From contig NZ_CP054918.1 in assembly GCF_013364195.1 (NCBI RefSeq), positions 5,011,001 to 5,075,000 of the forward strand: a stretch of 64,000 nucleotides of DNA, in the 5' to 3' direction. The notes under the pieces were generated by a model, which saw only the letters and a program-made list of their open reading frames with translations, was not told the origin of the DNA and made no database searches. Source of the DNA: Streptomyces sp. NA04227. Its GTDB lineage: Bacteria > Actinomycetota > Actinomycetes > Streptomycetales > Streptomycetaceae. The position numbers and the translations under genes are program-made. Shown in pieces: positions 18,961 to 26,301 of this stretch (its first letter is position 1; each line of letters begins with the position of its first letter).

Positions 18961-19416
18961 ATGGCGCTCGATCAGTCCTTCGTCGGGCGGACGTATCCGC
19001 CCGCCGACTCCTACGAGGTCGGCCGCGAGAAGATCCGCGAGTTCGCCCTGGCCGTGGGCGACGGCAATCCCGCGTACACGGACCCGGAGGCGGCGAAGGC
19101 GCTCGGCTACGCCGATGTCATCGCCCCGCCGACCTTCTCGTTCGCCATCGCCTTCGCCGCCGCCCGCCGCGTGGTCGACGACCCGGCGCTCGGGCTCGAC
19201 TACGACCGGGTGGTGCACGGCGACCAGAAGTTCGCGTACACCAGGCCGGTACGGGCCGGTGACCGGCTGAGGGTCACCTCCACCATCGAGGCGATCAAGT
19301 CCCTCGCGGGCAACGACATCGTGGACGTCCGCGGCGAGATCGAGGACGAGTCCGGCGAGCACGTGGTCACCACCTGGATCAAGCTCGTCTCGCGGGCGAA
19401 GGAGGACGCGGCATGA
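18961..19416 (+). CDS. MaoC-like hotdog dehydratase subunit (UPF0336, HadA/C-like)
   Basis: 151 residues. The sequence MALDQSFVGRTYPPADSYEVGREKIREFALAVGD and PEAAKALGYADVIAPPTFSF matches the N-terminal hotdog subunit of the heterodimeric (R)-3-hydroxyacyl-ACP dehydratases, known as HadA and HadC in mycobacteria. This partner lacks the catalytic Asp/His hydratase motif and shapes the acyl-chain channel. A strong GGAGGTG site lies 6 bases upstream. The stop overlaps the next ATG by 4 bases, so the two subunits are likely made together. The role is in fatty acid elongation or a related acyl hydration step (inferred). Confidence 0.88.
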   Translation: MALDQSFVGRTYPPADSYEVGREKIREFALAVGDGNPAYTDPEAAKALGYADVIAPPTFSFAIAFAAARRVVDDPALGLDYDRVVHGDQKFAYTRPVRAGDRLRVTSTIEAIKSLAGNDIVDVRGEIEDESGEHVVTTWIKLVSRAKEDAA

Positions 19417-19847
19417 CCACGGCAGCGAAGATCGCGTACGCGGACGTCGAGACCGGGACCGAGCTTCCCGCGCAGACCTTCCACGTCACCCGCGAGACCC
19501 TGGTGCGCTACGCGGGCGCCTCCGGCGACTTCAACCCCATCCACTGGAACGAGAAGTTCGCGCGCGAGGTCGGCCTGCCCGACGTCATCGCGCACGGCAT
19601 GTTCACCATGGCCGAGGCCGCCCGTGTGGTCACCGACTGGATCGGCGACCCGGGCGCGCTCGTCGAGTACGGCGTCCGCTTCACCAAGCCCGTGGTCGTG
19701 CCCAACGACGACGAGGGCGCCACCATCGAGGTCAGCGCCAAGGTCGCGGCCAAGCTCGACGACAACCGGGTGCGGGTCGACCTGACCGCGATGTCCGGCG
19801 GACAGAAGGTCCTCGGCATGGCGCGCGCCGTCGTGCGCCTGGCCTGA
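19413..19847 (+). CDS. MaoC-like dehydratase catalytic subunit (HadB-like)
   Basis: 144 residues with the hydratase-2 motif YAGASGDFNPIHWNEKFA (residues about 33-50). Its Asp and His are the catalytic pair of (R)-specific enoyl hydratases and dehydratases. VIAHGMFTMAEAARVVTDW is the following conserved helix region. It forms a translationally coupled pair with the preceding non-catalytic subunit. Family knowledge gives the reaction as dehydration of (3R)-hydroxyacyl thioesters; the chain length used here cannot be read from sequence. Confidence 0.9.
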   Translation: MTTAAKIAYADVETGTELPAQTFHVTRETLVRYAGASGDFNPIHWNEKFAREVGLPDVIAHGMFTMAEAARVVTDWIGDPGALVEYGVRFTKPVVVPNDDEGATIEVSAKVAAKLDDNRVRVDLTAMSGGQKVLGMARAVVRLA

Positions 19848-19952
19848 CCGGGGGACCTGGCTACGCCAAGAGGTTCGGGGGCGCTCGCTGTCGGCGGGCG
19901 CCCCTTTTTGCTGCCGGGCGGAGTCGGGCAACGGGCTTCGGTGGATAGGGAC

Positions 19953-19981
19953 TTGCTTAGTTAGTGATTGGCCACTAACTT
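19953..19981 (+). promoter_or_regulatory. tetR promoter with perfect palindromic operator in the spacer
   Basis: TTGCTT (19953-19958) and TAACTT (19976-19981) are spaced by 17 bases, and the gene's ATG follows 7 bases after the -10 box, implying a leaderless mRNA. The spacer and -10 are covered by a perfect inverted repeat (19959-19980) with arms AGTTAGTG and CACTAACT around ATTGGC. This is the expected design of an autorepressed TetR gene. Confidence 0.85.
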
Positions 19982-19988
19982 TCTCTTC

Positions 19989-20555
19989 ATGGTCAGGATG
20001 AGTGCAGAGGAGCGGCGGGCCGCGGTGATCGCCGCGGCCGTCGAGGAGTTCGCGCGGACCGGTTACCGGGGGACGTCCACCGAGGTCATCGCCCGGCGGG
20101 TCGGCGTCTCGCAGCCGTACCTCTTCCGGCTCTTCCCGAACAAGCAGGCCATCTTCCTTGCCGCGGTGGAGAGTTGCCTGGAGAAGATGCGCGGCGTCAT
20201 GGTGCGGGCCGGCGAAGGCGTGGAGGGTGTCGAGGCCGTCGAGGCGATGGGGGCGGCGTACCAGACCCTGATCGCCGAGGATCCCGCGGTGCTCGACATT
20301 CAGCTCCAGCTCTTCGCCGCCGCTGCCGCCGCCCGGGTCTCGGGCGACGAGGAGTTCGCGGCGGCGGTCCGGCGCAAATGGCTGGAGGTCTGGGACGCCA
20401 TGCACCTGGCCCTCGGCGCTGACATCGAGGAGACCACCACCTTCATGGCGTACGGAATGCTCGTCAACGTCCTTCGTGCGATGGGCTTTCCGCCCGATCA
20501 CCGCGTCTGGGACGGGATCTACGAGAAGGCCCGCCCGGTCGGTGACGTCGGCTGA
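19989..20555 (+). CDS. TetR family repressor of the adjacent MFS pump
   Basis: 188 residues. The N-terminal DNA-binding domain RAAVIAAAVEEFARTGYRGT and STEVIARRVGVSQPYLFRLF is a textbook TetR helix-turn-helix. The ligand domain is variable and gives no clue to the ligand. Start ATG 19989 is supported by the promoter that ends 7 bases before it; ATG 19998 is also possible. A matching operator half-site pattern, TTAGT-N8-ACTAA, occurs both in its own promoter and upstream of the MFS gene, so it probably represses both and is released by a pump substrate. Confidence 0.92.
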   Translation: MVRMSAEERRAAVIAAAVEEFARTGYRGTSTEVIARRVGVSQPYLFRLFPNKQAIFLAAVESCLEKMRGVMVRAGEGVEGVEAVEAMGAAYQTLIAEDPAVLDIQLQLFAAAAAARVSGDEEFAAAVRRKWLEVWDAMHLALGADIEETTTFMAYGMLVNVLRAMGFPPDHRVWDGIYEKARPVGDVG

Positions 20556-20633
20556 GTGGTGGGTGCGGCCTGTCGGGTCGTGCCGTGCCGTGTCACGTTC
20601 CGCATCCGCCGTACCTACTGCTGTCCGCGAAAG

Positions 20634-20651
20634 TTAGTGATCAATAACTAA
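20634..20651 (+). promoter_or_regulatory. Second TetR operator, upstream of the MFS gene
   Basis: TTAGT-GATCAATA-ACTAA has the same arms and 8-base spacing as the core of the operator at 19959-19980. It lies 94 bases before the MFS start and close to a possible -10 box (TAACTA). Binding is inferred from the shared pattern. Confidence 0.75.
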
Positions 20652-20744
20652 TTGCCGTCGCCTGTTCCCGCCGCGTCGTACGCACCCGGCGAGCCAGGCA
20701 CCCGCCACGCAAGTCCCGTGAATCACAGCTCACTTGGGGGAGTT

Positions 20745-22265
20745 ATGCACAGCACCGACGACAGCAGTACTGACGACAGCAGCACCGACGACAGTGCGAG
20801 CGCAGGGCCCGACCGTGCGCGCGCCATATGGGCGCTGGTCATCACCAGCGCCGCCGGATTCATGGCGGCCCTCGACAACCTCGTCGTCACCACCGCCCTG
20901 CCTTCGCTGCGCAAGGACCTCGGAGGCTCGCTCGACGACCTCGAATGGACCGTCAGCGCCTATACGTTGACCTTCGCCGCGCTGCTGATGTTCGGTGCCG
21001 CGCTCGGTGACCGGTTCGGGCGCAGGCGGCTCTTCCTCGCCGGGCTCTCCGTCTTCACCGCGGCCTCCGCGGCGGCGGCCCTGTCGGACGGCATCGGGGA
21101 ACTGATCGCGGCGCGTGCCGTGCAGGGCGTCGGCGCGGCCGTGATGATGCCGCTCACCCTCACCCTGCTCACCGCGGCCGTCCCGGCGGCCCGGCGCGGC
21201 GCCGCGCTCGGCATCTGGAGCGCCTGCCAGGGGCTCGCGGTGGCCTGCGGCCCGCTCATCGGCGGCGGTCTGACCGAACACATCTCCTGGCACTGGATCT
21301 TCTGGCTCAACGTCCCGATCGGCCTGCTCCTGCTCCCGCTCGCCCGGCTCCGGCTCGCCGAGTCCCACGCGCCCGGCGCCCGCCTCGACCCGGTCGGCAC
21401 GGTGCTCGCCAGCGGCGGTCTGTTCGGGATCGTGTACGGGCTGGTGCGCACCTCCAGCCACCCGTGGAGCGAGAGCCTGGTGCTGCTCAGCCTGTTCTCC
21501 GGGGCCGCGCTCCTGGTCGCCTTCGTCCTGCACGAGCAGCGCACGCGGCGCCCCATGCTGCCGATGCGGCTGTTCCGCAGCCGTGCCTTCAGCGGCGTCA
21601 ACGCCGCGAGCCTGCTGATGTACGTCGGCATGTTCGGCTCGATCTTCCTGCTCAGCCAGTTCATGCAGGTGGTGGGCGGGCACTCGCCCACCGAGGCCGG
21701 GCTGCGGATGCTGCCGTGGACCGGCGTACCGATGCTCGTCGCCCCGCTCGCGGGCATCCTCTCGGACCGCATCGGCGGCCGCCCGGTGGTCGCGCTCGGC
21801 CTGACCCTCCAGGCCGCCGGACTCGCGCTGTACGCCATGGTCGCCGCCACCGATGTGTCGTACGCGGCCCAACTGCCCGCCCTGATCATCAGCGGCGTCG
21901 GCATGGCGCTGTACTTCGCGCCCGCCGCGCACCTGGTGATGTCCAGCGTGAGCACCGGGGAACAGGGCATCGCCTCCGGCGCCAACAACGCCCTGCGCGA
22001 GGTCGGCGGCGCGCTCGGCATCGCCGTACTCGCCTCCGTCTTCTCCGCCCGGGGCGGGTACCGCGACCCGCAGGACTTCGTCGACGGGCTCGTGCCCGCG
22101 CTGTGGATCGGTTCGGGGGTCGTGCTTCTCGGCGCGGTCGCGGCGCTGCTGATGCCGCGCGGCGCCGGGCTGGACAAGGACGGGCAGTTCGGCGGGCAGC
22201 CCGGGAACGGACCGGAGGCCGGGCGCGGGGCCGCGCTGCCGGAGCGTGCCGGAGCCGGGGTCTGA
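20745..22265 (+). CDS. MFS drug efflux transporter, DHA2 (14-helix) type
   Basis: 506 residues with about 14 hydrophobic segments. The first helices contain FMAALDNLVVTTALPSLRKD, motif D1 of the EmrB/QacA group, and the loop motif A GAALGDRFGRRRLFLAG follows. RAVQGVGAAVMMPLTLTL is motif B. The substrate is not predictable, but the group exports drugs and endogenous antibiotics using the proton gradient. Start ATG 20745 has GGGGGAG 3-4 bases upstream. The N terminus is a repeat of Ser-Ser-Thr-Asp-Asp encoded by a 15-base tandem unit. It is the probable target of the TetR gene upstream. Confidence 0.92.
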   Translation: MHSTDDSSTDDSSTDDSASAGPDRARAIWALVITSAAGFMAALDNLVVTTALPSLRKDLGGSLDDLEWTVSAYTLTFAALLMFGAALGDRFGRRRLFLAGLSVFTAASAAAALSDGIGELIAARAVQGVGAAVMMPLTLTLLTAAVPAARRGAALGIWSACQGLAVACGPLIGGGLTEHISWHWIFWLNVPIGLLLLPLARLRLAESHAPGARLDPVGTVLASGGLFGIVYGLVRTSSHPWSESLVLLSLFSGAALLVAFVLHEQRTRRPMLPMRLFRSRAFSGVNAASLLMYVGMFGSIFLLSQFMQVVGGHSPTEAGLRMLPWTGVPMLVAPLAGILSDRIGGRPVVALGLTLQAAGLALYAMVAATDVSYAAQLPALIISGVGMALYFAPAAHLVMSSVSTGEQGIASGANNALREVGGALGIAVLASVFSARGGYRDPQDFVDGLVPALWIGSGVVLLGAVAALLMPRGAGLDKDGQFGGQPGNGPEAGRGAALPERAGAGV

Positions 22266-22278
22266 GCGGACGCCCCGA

Positions 22279-22311
22279 CGGTCCGTGGCCGGGCAACCGT
22301 GCCACGGACCG
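22279..22311 (+). terminator. Terminator between the MFS gene and murB
   Basis: Perfect 11-base arms CGGTCCGTGGC (22279-22289) and GCCACGGACCG (22301-22311) with an 11-base loop. The hairpin ends one base before the presumed murB -10 box (TAGGCT, 22312-22317), so it isolates murB from the upstream gene. Confidence 0.8.
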
Positions 22312-22323
22312 TAGGCTTGGGCC

Positions 22324-23379
22324 GTGCAGGAACTCCATGACGCCCCGCTCGCCCCGCTGACCACCTTCCGGCTCGGCGGTCCCGCGACCCGCCTGGTCAC
22401 CGCCACCACGGACGCCGAGGTGACCGAGACCGTCCGGCGCGCCGACGCCGAGGGCACCCCGCTGCTCCTGATCGGCGGCGGCAGCAATCTGGTCATCGGG
22501 GACAAGGGCTTCGAGGGCACCGCGCTGCGCATCGCCACCCGCGGCTTCGAACTGCGCGGCACCGAGCTGGAGTTGGCCGCCGGTGAGGTCTGGACGGACG
22601 CCGTCGCGCGTACCGTCGAGGCCGGTCTCGCCGGAATCGAGTGCCTGGCCGGTATCCCCGGTTCGGCGGGCGCGACCCCGATCCAGAACGTGGGCGCGTA
22701 CGGCCAGGAGGTCTCCTCGGTGATCACCGAGGTGATCGCGTACGACCGCCGGACGCACGAAACGGTCACGCTGACGAACGAAGAGTGCCGGTTCGCCTAC
22801 CGCCACAGTCGCTTCAAGGCCGAACCCGACCGTTTCGTCGTCCTCAGGGTGCGCTTTTCGCTCAGTGACGAAGCGGGTCTGTCAGCACCGGTCAAATACG
22901 CGGAGACCGCCCGCGCCCTCGGCGTCGGGACCGGCGACCGCGTCCCGCTGGAGGACGCCCGCAGGACCGTGCTCGCCCTGCGTGCGGGCAAGGGCATGGT
23001 GCTCGACCCCGAGGACCACGACACCTGGTCGGCCGGGTCCTTCTTCACCAACCCGATCCTGGACGAGGCGGGCTTCGCCCTCTTCCGGCGCCGGGTGGCC
23101 GAGCGCCTCGGCCCGGACACCGAGCCGCCCGCGTACCCGGCCGGGCAGGGCCGCACCAAGACCTCCGCGGCCTGGCTGATCGACCGGGCCGGTTTCACCA
23201 AGGGCTACGGCGAGGGCCCCGCCCGTATCTCCACCAAGCACACCCTCGCCCTCACCAACCGCGGCTCCGCGACCACCGAGGACCTGCTCACCCTCGCCCG
23301 CGAAGTGGTGGCCGGGGTCCACGCGGCCTTCGGCATCACCCTCGTCAACGAGCCGGTGACGGTCGGCGTCGAGATCTGA
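22324..23379 (+). CDS. murB: UDP-N-acetylenolpyruvoylglucosamine reductase
   Basis: Cytoplasmic FAD enzyme that reduces UDP-GlcNAc-enolpyruvate to UDP-MurNAc with NADPH, the second committed step of peptidoglycan synthesis. 351 residues. The FAD-binding part shows TTFRLGGPATRLV and LLIGGGSNLVIGD, then GIPGSAGATPIQNVGAYGQE. AGSFFTNPIL has the catalytic Ser region, and SAAWLIDRAGFTKGYGEGPA is the C-terminal MurB motif. The Tyr loop CRFAYRHSRFK marks a type I enzyme. Start GTG 22324 lies 6 bases after TAGGCT, which suggests a leaderless transcript. Confidence 0.97.
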   Translation: MQELHDAPLAPLTTFRLGGPATRLVTATTDAEVTETVRRADAEGTPLLLIGGGSNLVIGDKGFEGTALRIATRGFELRGTELELAAGEVWTDAVARTVEAGLAGIECLAGIPGSAGATPIQNVGAYGQEVSSVITEVIAYDRRTHETVTLTNEECRFAYRHSRFKAEPDRFVVLRVRFSLSDEAGLSAPVKYAETARALGVGTGDRVPLEDARRTVLALRAGKGMVLDPEDHDTWSAGSFFTNPILDEAGFALFRRRVAERLGPDTEPPAYPAGQGRTKTSAAWLIDRAGFTKGYGEGPARISTKHTLALTNRGSATTEDLLTLAREVVAGVHAAFGITLVNEPVTVGVEI

Positions 23380-23423
23380 CACCGGCGCGCGCCCAGGGGC
23401 CCCGCGCGGTACGCGGCTTCCGC

Positions 23424-23447
23424 TCAGTACACGACTCAGTACGCGAC
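23424..23447 (-). repeat. 12-bp tandem duplication of a stop-codon region
   Basis: On the plus strand TCAGTACACGAC (23424-23435) follows directly on TCAGTACGCGAC (23436-23447) in coding-strand order. Both contain the TGA stop of the NAD(P)-binding gene, 12 bases apart and in the same frame. Confidence 0.85.
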
Positions 23448-24074
23448 CCCGACCGGCTTCCGCAGCGTCGTCGTGTCGTCGATCAGGGCCAGCATCGCGT
23501 GCGCCACGTCCGCCCGGCCGATGGTGCGCGCGCTCGGCGGATTGGCGCCGACCACCTTGCGGTAGCTGCCGCTGAGCGGGCTGTCGAGCAGGCGCGGTGG
23601 GCGTACGCACGTCCAGTCCGCGGCACTGGACGCCAACTCGGCCTCCATCCGGGCCAGATCGGCGTAGGTGGCCCGGAGCACCGACCTGATCACCTTCAGC
23701 GCGAGCCGGTCCTGGAGCGGCTGGCCCGCGGGCGCCTCGCCCACCGGCACCGCGCTGACGACGAGCAGCCGCCCCCGGCCCTCCGCCTCCATCGCGGCGA
23801 GGACGCTGCGGGTGAGGCGGGTGACGACGCCCGCGCTCGCGTCCCGGCGGCTGCGCGCGCCGAGCCCGGACAGCACCGCGTCGCTCCCGGCGACCGCGGG
23901 CCGCAGCGCCTCGGGGTCCGACAGGTCCGCGCGTACGAGTTCGAGTCGCGGCGTGCCGCTCGCGAGCTTCGAGGGATCGCGTACGACCGCCGTCACCTTG
24001 TGGCCCGCGGTCAGCGCCTGCCGCACGATCTCCCGGCCGACTCCGCCCGTGGCTCCGAACACCGTGAGCCGCAT
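23436..24074 (-). CDS. NAD(P)-dependent epimerase/reductase (NmrA/YwnB-like)
   Basis: 212 residues with a Rossmann start MRLTVFGATGGVGREIVRQAL (G-A-T-G-G-V-G dinucleotide motif) and AVVRDPSKL, LVRADLSDPEALRPAV and AVLSGLGA as the next strands. LLVVSAVPVGE and DWTCVRPPRLLDSP continue the fold of atypical SDR flavin-reductase-like proteins. Substrate unknown. Start ATG 24074 has GGAGGTG about 6 bases upstream; ATG 24119 would add 15 residues. It is divergent from a TetR gene with a palindrome between them, so it is the likely regulatory target. The stop region is duplicated. Confidence 0.88.
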   Translation of the reverse strand: MRLTVFGATGGVGREIVRQALTAGHKVTAVVRDPSKLASGTPRLELVRADLSDPEALRPAVAGSDAVLSGLGARSRRDASAGVVTRLTRSVLAAMEAEGRGRLLVVSAVPVGEAPAGQPLQDRLALKVIRSVLRATYADLARMEAELASSAADWTCVRPPRLLDSPLSGSYRKVVGANPPSARTIGRADVAHAMLALIDDTTTLRKPVGVAY

Positions 24075-24199
24075 CGGTGCACCTCCAGCTCTCGTGAGAG
24101 CTCCGGCGGGAGCACTCATGACCGTTGATGACAGTTCTTGGACGACTCCGCGAGCGTGATTGTGACAACCCCTGAGAAGTATGTGCGGGAGCACGCGTC

Positions 24200-24219
24200 G
24201 GGTGAGTGAATACTTACCC
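24200..24219. promoter_or_regulatory. Palindromic operator between divergent genes
   Basis: GGGTGAGT-GAAT-ACTTACCC is an inverted repeat with a single mismatch and a 4-base centre, the size and form of TetR operators. It lies between the leftward NAD(P)-binding gene and the rightward tetR gene at 24399. Confidence 0.65.
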
Positions 24220-24398
24220 ACCGAGCGGGAGCCTACCGGGGGCCATCTCCGTACGATCCGCCGGTGTGTCCGCGGAACCGGCCGCGCGCCGGATACCGTC
24301 TGTCGTCCCGTCCGCCACCGCAATACGGGAGCCCCGGGCCTCCCATCGGCCCGGACCCACTGCCCGCCGTCACCGCCCGGAAGGAAGTCAGCGACCCC

Positions 24399-24995
24399 AT
24401 GCCGCAGCAGCCGACCAGGCTCCGCATCCTCGACGCGGCGCACGAGCTGATGCTCCGCCTCGGCCTCGCCCGCGTCACCACCAAGGAGATCGCGAAGGCG
24501 GCGGGCTGTTCCGAGGCGGCGTTGTACAAGTACTTCCCGAGCAAGGAGGAGCTGTTCATCAGCGTCCTCACCGAACGCCTGCCCCGGCTCGGCCCGCTGC
24601 TCGACGAACTCGTCGCCGCCCCGCCGGAACGCTCCGTCGAGGGCAACCTCATCGAGATCGCCCGGCAGGCCGCGCTCTTCTACCGCCAGAGCTTCCCGAT
24701 CGGCGCCTCGCTCTACGCCCAGACCCAGCTCAGGGAGCGGCACACCGAGGCCATGCGCGCACTGGGCGCCGGACCGCACCGCCCCATCGAGGGCCTGGCC
24801 GCCTACCTAGGCGCCGAGCAGCGCGCGGGCCGCATCCGCCCCGACGCCGACCCGCACGCCGCCGCCTCGCTGCTGCTCGGCGCCTGCGCCCACCGCGCCT
24901 TCGTCTACGACATGACCGAGACCGGCGAACCCCCGCAGTCCCTCGACGAGTTCGCGGCGGGCCTGGCCCGCACCCTGCTCGCCGGAATCGCCTGA
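24399..24995 (+). CDS. TetR family regulator
   Basis: 198 residues. The N terminus RLRILDAAHELMLRLGLARV and TTKEIAKAAGCSEAALYKYF is a clear TetR helix-turn-helix. The C-terminal ligand domain has no recognisable subfamily signature. Start ATG 24399 has a GGAAGGAAG site about 8 bases upstream. It is divergently arranged with the NAD(P)-binding gene, and a palindrome in the shared upstream region suggests that it controls both itself and that gene. It ends 47 bases before the convergent adenosine deaminase gene. Confidence 0.9.
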   Translation: MPQQPTRLRILDAAHELMLRLGLARVTTKEIAKAAGCSEAALYKYFPSKEELFISVLTERLPRLGPLLDELVAAPPERSVEGNLIEIARQAALFYRQSFPIGASLYAQTQLRERHTEAMRALGAGPHRPIEGLAAYLGAEQRAGRIRPDADPHAAASLLLGACAHRAFVYDMTETGEPPQSLDEFAAGLARTLLAGIA

Positions 24996-25010
24996 GGCCA
25001 GGACTCCGGC

Positions 25011-25033
25011 CCCGGCTCACGCCGTGAGCCGGG
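25011..25033. terminator. Bidirectional terminator between convergent genes
   Basis: Perfect arms CCCGGCTCAC (25011-25020) and GTGAGCCGGG (25024-25033) with a 3-base loop, between the tetR stop and the adenosine deaminase stop. Part of it resembles the adenosine deaminase 3' end (GGCTCACGGAGTGA). Confidence 0.8.
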
Positions 25034-25042
25034 TGGCCGCCC

Positions 25043-26101
25043 TCACTCCGTGAGCCAGGCGTCCACTCCCGCGAGCAGCCGCTCGCGATGCTCCTCGGGC
25101 GCCATCGACGCGCGGATCGACTGCCGTGCCAGCTCGGCCAGTTCGGCGTCCTCGAAGTCGTGGTGGCGCCGGGCGATCTCGTACTGCGCGGTCAGCCGCG
25201 AGCCGAACAGGAGCGGGTCGTCGGCGCCCAGCGCCATCGGCACCCCGGCCTCGAACAGGGTGCGCAGGGGTACGTCCCCGGGCTTCTCGTAGACGCCGAG
25301 GGCGACATTGGAGGCCGGGCACACCTCGCAGGTGATCTCGCGGTCGGCGAGCCGCTTCAGCAGACGCGGGTCCTCGGCGGCGCGCACCCCGTGCCCGATC
25401 CGCCCGGCGTGCAGGTCGTCCAGGCAGTCGCGTACCGAGGAGGGCCCCGTCAGTTCGCCGCCGTGCGGCGCGGAGAGCAGTCCGCCCTCGCGCGCGATGG
25501 CGAAGGCACGGTCGAAGTCCCGTGCCATACCCCGGCGTTCGTCGTTCGAGAGACCGAAGCCGACCACCCCGCGGTCGGCGTAACGCACCGCGAGCCGGGC
25601 CAGGGTGCGCGCGTCCAGCGGGTGCTTCATCCGGTTCGCGGCCACCAGTACGCGCATCTGGAGCCCGGTGTCGCGGGAGGCCGTCTCGACCGCGTCCAGG
25701 ATGACCTCCAGCGCCGGGATGAGCCCGCCGAGCCGCGGCGCGTACGAGGTCGGGTCGACCTGGATCTCCAGCCAGCCGGAGCCGTCCGCCAGGTCCTCCT
25801 CGGCCGCCTCGCGCACCAGCCGCTGGATGTCCTCGGGCGCACGCAGACAGGACCGGGCCGCGTCGTACAGGCGCTGGAAGCGGAACCAGCCGCGCTCATC
25901 GGTGGCGCGCAGCTTGGGCGGCTCGGGATCGCGCAGGGCCTCCGGCAGGTGGACGCCGTACTTCTCGGCCAGCTCCAGCAGCGTCGTGTGCCGCATGGAG
26001 CCGGTGAAGTGCAGATGCAGATGCGCCTTCGGCAACTTGCCGAGATCACGGCCGGACGCCGTGCGCGGAGGGACGTCGGGAAGTTCTCGTACACGCTCCA
26101 T
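25043..26101 (-). CDS. Adenosine deaminase family protein
   Basis: 352 residues, metal-dependent hydrolase fold. LPKAHLHLHFTGSM contains the H-x-H zinc ligands at residues 29 and 31, although the usual L-D-G after them is F-T-G. LLSAPHGGE has the third His and the catalytic Glu, RIGHGVRA the catalytic His, CPASNV is a family signature, and ALGADDPLLF has the metal-binding Asp. The family deaminates adenosine or related purines; the F-T-G variation leaves the exact substrate open. It converges with the TetR gene and lies downstream of aspC on the same strand, separated from it by a terminator. Confidence 0.9.
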   Translation of the reverse strand: MERVRELPDVPPRTASGRDLGKLPKAHLHLHFTGSMRHTTLLELAEKYGVHLPEALRDPEPPKLRATDERGWFRFQRLYDAARSCLRAPEDIQRLVREAAEEDLADGSGWLEIQVDPTSYAPRLGGLIPALEVILDAVETASRDTGLQMRVLVAANRMKHPLDARTLARLAVRYADRGVVGFGLSNDERRGMARDFDRAFAIAREGGLLSAPHGGELTGPSSVRDCLDDLHAGRIGHGVRAAEDPRLLKRLADREITCEVCPASNVALGVYEKPGDVPLRTLFEAGVPMALGADDPLLFGSRLTAQYEIARRHHDFEDAELAELARQSIRASMAPEEHRERLLAGVDAWLTE

Positions 26102-26236
26102 CCCAGGATCTTGCCGTATGCCCGCGGCACATCGGTAGCCGAGTTCACCGTTTGTGTGCCCGAGAGCACGTGTGTGCGCCTTCGCCCTCGGACGCGCGTA
26201 CGGTCAACTCCCCGCTCCCACAAGCGATTTGGTACG

Positions 26237-26278
26237 ACGACGGGGCCGCCCCTCCGGTCGGAGGAGCGGCCCCGTCGT
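26237..26278 (-). terminator. Terminator of aspC
   Basis: Arms ACGACGGGGCCGC (26237-26249) and GCGGCCCCGTCGT (26266-26278) pair perfectly, and CCTCC/GGAGG closes the stem further. It is 24 bases downstream of the aspC stop on the minus strand. Confidence 0.85.
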
Positions 26279-26301
26279 GGTGGCCGGACGCGGGGGCGGG
26301 A

